A DNA stretch of 64,000 bases from Lanius collurio (taxonomy: Eukaryota; Chordata; Aves; Passeriformes; Laniidae), in assembly GCA_020086605.1 (NCBI GenBank), contig JACBWW010000022.1, positions 4,888,512 to 4,952,511 on the forward strand. Direction: 5' to 3'. A program made the position numbers and the translations under genes. How positions within the stretch are numbered: the first letter of the stretch is position 1; each line of letters starts with the position of its first letter. Shown here in pieces: positions 55,479-64,000 of this stretch. The notes under the pieces were generated by a model. The model searched no databases. It had not been told where the DNA came from and was given only the letters and a program-made list of their open reading frames with translations.

Positions 55479-58400
55479 CAACCCTCATTTGCTTAAGGGA
55501 GATGTGGAAGGAGTTTAAGGATTTAAGCATGTAACTGTTCAGATGGAGTCAGTTTGGTTAGACCAAAATTCCTTGTGTCATTGCTCATTAATGTTGTTGT
55601 AGCAAGTATTTATGCATGAGCGTCTGAGAAGAACTGGATGTGATCAATTCAAAATGGCCTTGTCAGACTGCATGAAGTATTTGCTCTGAGATATGTATGG
55701 AAATGCATGTTTTATAATTTGTTCTGACAGGGTATTCACGTTGCTGCTTTAAGTATTTCTCCAGATCTTTTCACAGTAGATGATCAATTAGTGCTTTACT
55801 TGTTCTTTCTATTAATTTAAAACATGGAAATGACAATATGGCCACTTCTTGTAGGACTTTTTTGTATTCTGTGAAATGAAATCAATCAGGTCAGTGATCT
55901 GTCTCGTTCTGTCACCAACAGGTTCTTAGAGAGCTGCCTCTTGTTGCAGTGTCTTCCTTCTGCCCACTCTGGTAGGAGGTCAACTGAACAACAGCCCTTT
56001 GGAGGCCCCAGGGCAAGAATCAGAATCTGATCCTGGAACTGAAATGGACTCTTTATGTAGGTTTAACTCTTCTTTCCCTTCTGTGGTCATTGTGTCTCCA
56101 AAGGAGACTAAAAATTCTAAAAATTGCTTAACATATTATGAAAGTTTACATGGAGTTGCATTAGGCAACTTAAATGTGTGGTGGTGTGATCACATCCGGA
56201 CATTACGTCGCAATGTTGAGCATTTATTTCTTGAAGGACTTTGCTTGAGGATGAAATGATCTACTGGTGTCTGAAATTTCAAGCTCATGTTTTGGTTTTC
56301 ACCGTATTGCATGTCAGGTGGCTCCACAGGCTGATTGGACAAGAAGGTGTTTTCAGATCTATCAGTGTTTTATACTTTCTGTCCATTGTTTTTCTATACA
56401 GGAAAGCCTGAATTACAGTCATAGTTACACTCATGCCATATTTTCTTGGAAAAGCAAAACTGATTTTGTTTAACCTTAGAGCAAACTAGCCAGTGTTTTT
56501 ACCTTAAAACCAATGTATTTTTAGTCAAATAACTTCTTGCCTTCAATGCTTTTTGTTTTGTTTCTTTGTTTTTTAAAGGAGATATTCTCCATCTTTGTTT
56601 GTGCGGGTTATGAGGTGAAAACGTGCATTTCAGAGAGTAAATTCACAGAAAATGGAAGTATACAACTTGTTTTAAGGTAATAAGATTGTTGTAGTGGACA
56701 AAGTCAAACTTTTTACATTTTGAATGCTTTATATATCTATATTTTTTTCTTTTAAACATTGTCCATATTGACATGTCTGAACATCAGAGGTGTTTCTAAA
56801 TGTGATTTCTGATCCCAAGCTGTTCCTAAATACTGTTGTTCAGAGGAAGCAGTTCAGGAAGAAGTTCTACCATATCTTAGGCGACACTTTCAGAATCTTT
56901 GCTGGACTGCAGGATCATTAAACTCATATTGCTGAGTTTTAGATAATCTGTAATGCGCAAATGCTTTTCTGCTTCTTGTAGAACCTGTTTCTCATTTTGC
57001 AAGTGGATTGTAGGTAAAGAGGGCAATGCAACTTCATAAAAATAATTTAATATTTTTGTTTGATTTAATTGAAGGCATAAATATTAGGGTCATGGTTATT
57101 CAACTGAAACCTTATATTTATTGTTGCCTACCAGAATTTGTGCTTTTTAGTACAGAGCAACACTTCACAGTTACTGAGTTCCACTGGAGATGAAGTGATA
57201 ATCTCTGGCTGTAAATTGTAAATTGCTTTGGGATAAAAGGTACTGCATAAATGTAAATTGTTACCTTATTAAATGCAAGTGTAGCATAACATGGTTTTCA
57301 AATTACTAATGAGTATTTCTTTGCAAGTCTGATCTCTTTTTAAAGATAAAATAGCAGTAGGCTTATTTAATCATCCTAAAATGTTCTTATCTAGCACATT
57401 GTAATACTTATTTTTATTGCTATAAACAAACATTATTGAGAAGAATTGCAGGATAAAATAAGATAAGGTTTACAGTGTTTTTCTTAATCTTAATGTTTTG
57501 ATTGCTGGTCAGGTTGCTTATTTTTTTGGTTTAAACTGAAATCAATATTTTATGATAATATTTACTGAAATACTTTTTTTTTGTCTTGTTGCTGTTTTTA
57601 ACAAAATATAGAAGTCAAAATGTCGTAGGATCTATTCTGTGTGTGCAAAATGATTCTAGATGTTAACATCAAAAACACTCTGAATGATTGTTTGGGGATA
57701 TTTAACTCAAGTACAGACGAATATCATTTTAATGTATCTATGAATAACTTGTATTACTTCATTTTCTTCCCCCCCCATTTATATGTTTGGATTTACTAGA
57801 GTGAAGGAAGAAAAGTTAACAAAACTGTAATTTAAATGAGAGTTTTCCCCAGTGGACTGCAGGATCATTAAATTCTTAACAGTCTAATTGTGGTTTTTAG
57901 AAAGGGCTAGGATCTCAGTTCTACCTGACTCAATTTACCACGCATTTGAGCAACCAGAAGAAGATAAATACATGTTTACATACCAATGACTGAAAATTGA
58001 CAGATAATGCGCTTAAAATGATTTTGTTTCACGGACTTACTTTATTCAGGGAAGACGTGGATGAAAATAGCAAGATTTTAAGAAGAAAATGCTTAGGAAG
58101 AAGGAGGATAGTTAAGCATGTCCTGGTACATGGAGTGAATGGGGATAAAAATCACAGATAACTGGAAAATTTGGAGTTCTGTTAATTGTGGAAAAATCAT
58201 CAAGAAAAGCTTGATAAGGAAAGACATGACAAAATAGCAAAAAATCCATAAGCCTTAAATTATGATGCAAGAGATGTTCCCACAACATGTAAAAGCTAAT
58301 TTTTGTTGGACAATGAACTTGTAGCAGGTCCAACATGGTTTCATTTTGTGCTGAACTACACTTTGTTCCTAATATGTACTTACATATTTTTAAGAACACT

Positions 58401-61400
58401 AGATGATGTATATAAAAGATGATAGTTTTATGCATGTGCATTTTAGCAAGTCTAATTTCTCTCTCAGAGCGTGTTCATATCAGGTAAACAGTGCTATTCT
58501 GTGTTTTGATTTGATTCATTATTATTCTGACATAATATGGGATGTAAAACATGGGAAGGGAATAACGCTGGTACAGCAGTAGGTGATATGGTGAAAGCTA
58601 AAAGATTTTCCAGAGGAGTATTGCTAAGCCAACCTCATGGCAAAAAGGAGCAGAAATCAGTAGCTTTGTGCTTGATGTGAGTACACATAGATGAGACAAG
58701 GTAAAGGCATATTCATATCTATGAAGATCTGTACCAAAATGGTATTTTGGTCCTGTACTGGTGCATCTAACAGAGCAGCAATGGAAACAGAAATGATGTG
58801 GGCACTATTAATTAACATCTCTGTAGAGCTCTTTGTTGGCCTGTGTAGCAGTCACGTTTTTGGTTTGGTGTGTCACCACAGAAACAGTAGGAGCCACTCT
58901 ACCTAAGATTTACAGAAGCTTCTACTTTAACAGTTTTCTGCCTTGTCCCCTGGTGGTCACCTACCAACTCCCATGGTGCCTTGGGGATAAAGAATGAAGG
59001 AGTACACACAAAACTAGTAATAGTTAATTTAGAAACTCTCCTCCCAGCTCAAGATAGCAGTTAAGCCTGACTTTAGGAGTCAGGTTTCAGAATTCAAATG
59101 CAGAATTGTATATGTAGTGTTAGCTGTGATATTTGCTCTTACTTTGCTGGGGTGGGAGGAGAAAGGAGTATGTGCAATTTTGTTGTGCAATTTTTGAGAT
59201 TTCTTGCATGAAATTCTTAATGGTTTTCATATACTAGAATATTTAATGGTATTTCCTACGTGTGGCTTAGCTATTTTAATTTGTATTTTTATATACTGCA
59301 CAATAAGGAAGAAGTTAGTATAAGCAGTAGTCTACTAAGATGTTCCTTATTTAATCAGCTTTGCCAAGGGGTGGTGGAATGAGGAGTTAAGGTCAGAGCT
59401 GAGGCAGAGAGGCCCACTATGCACAGGGAGCCAGGGTAGGATAGAACATTTCCAATTAGACAGGTGGTTTGTCTTAAGCACACATTTTATGCTGGGGCTG
59501 CAGGGCTGTTGAAAAAAAATGATTAAAGGGCAGGTAGAGTCTGACCTAAACCTGTAGCTACTGATTTTCTTTCCTCCCTCTGATCTCACAAACTCTTTAT
59601 TTTATAACAAGTATTACACCATGTTGCCTCTTCATTATTTTTGTTTTCTTTCATCTCTTGCTGAGTGTATTAATTTATTTTAGATTGTTGCTCAGTACGT
59701 GATCTTGAAAGACGTATAACACTTAATATAAGCAAAAAGTAACATCTTGTTCTGTGAAATGATAATATCTGCTAAAAACTGAAGAATGTGAAGTAGAACA
59801 GCTTTATTCTACTTGATATGAAATTATTTTCTTCTTTTACTACGGTTTCCCATGTAGGCAAATACAGAAATAATACAGAAAAAACTGCTAGGCAGATAAA
59901 TCACCATTTCTTGGTTTATCCTCTTCTTTGGATAGATAAAGATTATGTAAGGCTCTTGGTCTTTAAAACTAACATGCAGATGTTCTACAGCTGCTTGTTG
60001 ATGCCTGACTCAACAGTGCCTGAACACCTTTTTACCTGCCTCGAGGTGTCATGGTGTATGTCACTGCAGTGATTAAAATAATCCTTATTTTGTGAAAAAA
60101 GTGTAACTCATAAAGTGAGTCTGAGCATTTATTAAGGATGAAGATACCATGAAGCAAACAGCTTTCTCAAAAGGGAGGCAATATTTATTTACCTTAGGCT
60201 CTCTTGGTGTATGTCAATATCACTGTATTAAAGCATTTCACAGAAGTACAGCACTTCCTTAGCACAATGACATATTGAATAGTCTCCCCAGGCTATTGCA
60301 GACTGTCAGAACTTTATCAGTCTATCAAGGATGCTTATTTATACACCTCACAAACTGATTAAAAAAACAGAGTAGTTGTTTCTCTAGAGTAAATTTGGCA
60401 TTGAAATCCAGATGACAGTCCCAGTATTTTTACCTGATTTACAGAGATGAATAATTGCCTTGAATGTGCTTCAAGAACATTTCATATTTAGGGAAGGAGT
60501 TGTATGGCTTATTCTTAAATGTTGACAACATTTTTTTCCTTGAACTCTTTGGCAGCCATTCACTGACAGAGTTCTGCCTGTCTTGCTGTATAGGCCAGCT
60601 AGATACCTGGAGCTTTTACATCTATAACCAAAGAAGAAACCACATGGCTTAATTCGGCTAAATTAGGGAGTAAGGGTGTAAATGATGATCTCTTTTAGCC
60701 AACAGACAGCTGATTAAACCTGTTCAGTTAGAGTCTGAAAGACTCTGTTAATAGCTTACAAACCTCTTTGTGTTAGAAACTGCATTGACCATAAGCTTTC
60801 TGTTATTTTCCTTATACCAAGAAAGCTTATTCTGTGAATATGAAATTCCAGGCACTTTGCAGCAAGGATGAGCAGCTGTTTTTGGTATGCCACCATCTTG
60901 GCTACCATGTAAAAGAACGGAGATCATGCTTTAAAAAGGTTGAAAGTTCTTGAATCCTTGTCAGTCTTGGTGGTTGGGGATTTTGCAGCCCACATCAACA
61001 TGTTCTAGAGATTACAGGTTGATGGAAATACTTGCTGATAAGCAAGAGAGAAGAGCAGAACAGATAGGATAGATGGTTTCTCCTCAGGAATGCTATAGTT
61101 CATAAACAGTCATATGTTTCCTCCTTGGAAGAGTATATCTTAGCTCACAAGGGCAAAAAGACTATTTCACTCTTTTGCAGTTAATTGTTAGCACAGCTCC
61201 TGGAGTATTTTAGATCAAAATTGAATTTTTTTCTAGAAATAAAGTTACTTTATGATTGCTTCAGTGCAAACAACAGATTTGAGCTCTCTGTTGGCTTTCA
61301 TTATAAGTAATTCTGAGTCCTGTGCTGTAGCCTTCATTTGCCACTGAGTGATACAGAGCTTCAACTACTGAAAATTCAAAAGAAGTAAGATGAACATGTA

Positions 61401-64000
61401 TTTTGTATCAGCTGTGAGAATTTGCCGTTGGAATGGCACCTATGCAATCAGTAAGTTAACAGCAGAATCGAGTTTATTGTTTGCTTCACAAGGAAGGCCA
61501 CACCTGAGGCATTGCAGCCACACTTCTGAATGCTTTGTGCTGTTCACTTCCAAATCCATCTGCATAAATATGCTTCCTTGCAGAATTCAGATGAATAGAA
61601 ATGCCTCCTCTTTGGCTTTATTAATGTCATTTATTTTTAATAGAGGGGAAAATTGAAATAAGTTCTTTATGTGAAGTCTGTTGAGGAAAGGAATCTGGGG
61701 AAAAAAACTTAAAAGTTAATTTTTTTTAATCTTGAAATCTTGTGCTTAGTAAGTGTTTAAAAATTTCTGGCAGTCCTGTTAGTAAAAATAATTATTCACA
61801 GCCTTCTGGGTGTTGTGGATCTTTTCATTTTATATGTTCAAAAGAAAGGGGGTTCTTCCAAATCCTCAAATGTACAAAAGTACATTAATTTCATTTTCAT
61901 CACATTTCTTCATTGCATTAGATTTGCATGGATTTTTAACCCAGAGATTTAGCAGTAGTGTGGGAAGACAAGTTCCTCCCCCTACTTTTTTTTTCCTTTA
62001 GTTTTTTTTTTTTTTTCTCCAGGAGGGCATTTTGGGTCATTTTACATGAAAGAAACTTCAGTTCATGCTATCATATTGGTTTCCTTATTCAGTTTTTGGT
62101 CATTCTCTAGAGGACTCACAAAAGAGAAAAATGTTGCACCTCTGGGTTGTTGTGTTGGTTTTCATTTCAGCGCAGGTTCTAGTTAATACTTTTGAGTAAC
62201 ATCAGCTTTCCTTCTCAGGTTAGTCCTACTGATTATCTTTTTGGATGGAAGGATATTTATTAGTGGGGACTGGTTATGTAGAACTCTGCTGGTCAGTGTA
62301 ACTGGAATTGATGGATCTAGTTTGTTTGACCAGGGGATTGTGGTTCCCTAAGAGTACAAAGGACTCACACAATTTGTTTAAATGCAAGATAACACTGCAG
62401 TTTAGAACAACAGTTCCAGGTACTCCAAATGTTTCTTGATGCAGAGGCTATAAGGATGCCCACCAAACAAGGATTTGTGTGATAAGACCCTTGCCTTAGA
62501 ACTCAATGTAATGTAAAGGTGCAGGAGGGAAGATTGGGCAGCATTTGCAGAAAAGGGAAGTTCTTGTAAATTCCACTGCTAGTGAGTAGACCCCTAAAAT
62601 ATCTGACTTACCAGGCTGAACAAATGATATCTTTTGGATAAAAGAGTTTTCCTGAAGGAAAATACTAATGGGACCTCTCAGTGTGAATTCTGTGTTACAT
62701 CTACTGCAGATGCCATGGCAAATCACATAGCTCTTTTAAAATAAGTTATCTAAATGCAGTAGAATGTGTAGATGTTGTTGGCAATTTACATGGATACTTG
62801 CATATTCTAAAACAGAGATGTAGAACTTTCTGGTGTCCATAGCAAATTTGGTCATATTCCTTCTTCCCTATTTATTTTTAGCCAAATGTAGATCTATGTT
62901 TCACTGTCCTTTACTATTCATACAACCACTTGCTGGATATTTAACGATGGGTCTGTTGCTCTGGGAGTGACTGTTACACTGAGTAGTCTTGATGACAACT
63001 GGTACTTTATAAATGCAGGCTATTAATAGCCAAAGAGCTTTATTACTTGTTTAGAGTTTTACAGACTGTTTTTGCTGAGAGAAGAAATTTTCATGTGGGA
63101 AGACACATGAAAGCAGTTCCTTATTCACAGACAATACCTATAGTACTGCTTATCTAAACATGGATGGGATCAAACAGCAGCAAATAATTTCTTGGCTTGT
63201 AGTTCCTATTCCTTTGTTTCAGAGCACACTTGCTCTTTCTTGCAGGGATATATTATCATGCCTTTCTTCCTGTGCCCTTGACTTTCCAGCTGCCTACTCT
63301 TTTTTTTTGCCTCTGGCTGCTTCAAGTTGCCTTTATATAGTTGGATGTGACTGCCAAAAATCTTCAGGCTGATTTTAGCATTCAAATGTGAAGGAAAACC
63401 TCAGTCCACCTGGCCCAACTCCTAGAACTTCAAGGCTGTTGGGAATGGTGGGTGCCTTCCTCAGCTGTTACCATAAAAAAAGGCCATTGAGCTTTTCTCA
63501 TAATGTCACGTGTCTCCAGTACCTGCCAGCCTGCAGACAGTTTAGAAGACCACCACTAAGTCAAGTCCCCCTCCTAGAGAGCAACCTGATCTTCAGTAAA
63601 ACAACGATTTATCCATGAAGCCATTGAAGACCTCAAATGCCTGTTCATGCACCTAAGGACCTTGGGAAGATGTCTAGGAGGCTTCTGTGTACAGGGAATA
63701 TCAGGATTATGCTATCTCCTCTTGGACTCATTTTATCTGAGCATAATGTTCAGCATTTAGGTCAGTGCTGATTCTCCAGAAATGCTGAGATTTGGATGTA
63801 AATGTAAGGATATCTGACATGATTTCAAATTTGATAATATAGGAACTGGTGCTTCTAAGTGGAACTGAAGTTCTGTATTTCATTGTCTTAGTCCACAGTC
63901 AGATGCACATTTTCTTAGTAATTGGGAGAATATACTTTGTGGATCTATATTCACATGCCATCATCTAGAATTCACAATTTCTTATTCTTTGTGATTATCA

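Larger units (their letters stand above)
49430..64000. other. Intergenic region right of BRD7
   Basis: About 14.5 kb of AT-rich DNA. Apart from the CR1 fragment and simple repeats listed, no exon chain with splice sites, tRNA or known small RNA was recognised. Open frames are short, isolated and lack homology that I can see. By mammalian synteny the next gene to the right would be NKD1; its conserved myristoylated start (MGKLHSKPA) and EF-hand exons are not present here. Confidence 0.6.

Noticed and set aside
55999..56259. 86-aa ORF in the right-hand intergenic region
   Set aside because: Has an ATG and mixed composition, but no recognisable homology, partner exons or promoter; expected by chance in 15 kb.
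1..64000. CRISPR array, prophage, operon, endogenous retrovirus or other system cassette
   Set aside because: The window is a vertebrate genomic region; no spaced direct-repeat array, viral gene or bacterial gene organisation was seen.

Overview
This is a vertebrate nuclear window, almost certainly from a bird. The evidence is compact, AT-rich introns with canonical GT-AG boundaries, a CpG-island promoter, and several CR1 LINE 3' fragments with the octamer-type tail typical of avian genomes. Two protein-coding genes can be followed exon by exon with intact reading frames. No prokaryotic, viral or mobile cargo gene was recognised.

Region 1 (about 279-30616, + strand): ADCY7, adenylyl cyclase type 7. 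The coding sequence was traced from the ATG at 645 to the TGA at 30614-30616 across 25 coding exons. Every splice phase closes, giving 1057 residues (about 1080 in human, from memory). The layout is a six-helix membrane block, catalytic domain C1, a second six-helix block with two short N-glycosylated loops, and catalytic domain C2. All the expected catalytic residues are present. The first exon of the gene and its promoter lie to the left of the window.

Region 2 (30617-34943): the convergent 3' ends of ADCY7 and BRD7. AATAAA signals occur on both strands and are interleaved.

Region 3 (34944-48095, - strand): BRD7, the bromodomain subunit of the PBAF chromatin remodeller. It has 17 coding exons and 653 residues, with no break in frame. 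Its CpG-island promoter is at about 47800-48360.

Region 4 (48360-64000): a cluster of CR1 remnants beside the BRD7 promoter, then about 15 kb of AT-rich sequence with no gene I can support. In human the order is ADCY7-BRD7-NKD1, so this is probably the flank leading to NKD1, but no NKD1 exon was seen.

The two genes act in different pathways (cAMP synthesis at the plasma membrane; chromatin remodelling in the nucleus). Their adjacency is conserved synteny and not a functional cassette. The most useful second looks are: an overlapping upstream ORF in the ADCY7 leader, a 4-nt tandem splice donor in ADCY7 exon 13 that would cause a frameshift, a perfect 19-bp intronic hairpin, two CpG-dense exons in an AT-rich gene, possible sense-antisense 3' overlap, and a small divergent ORF at the BRD7 promoter. 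I found no convincing new biological system.
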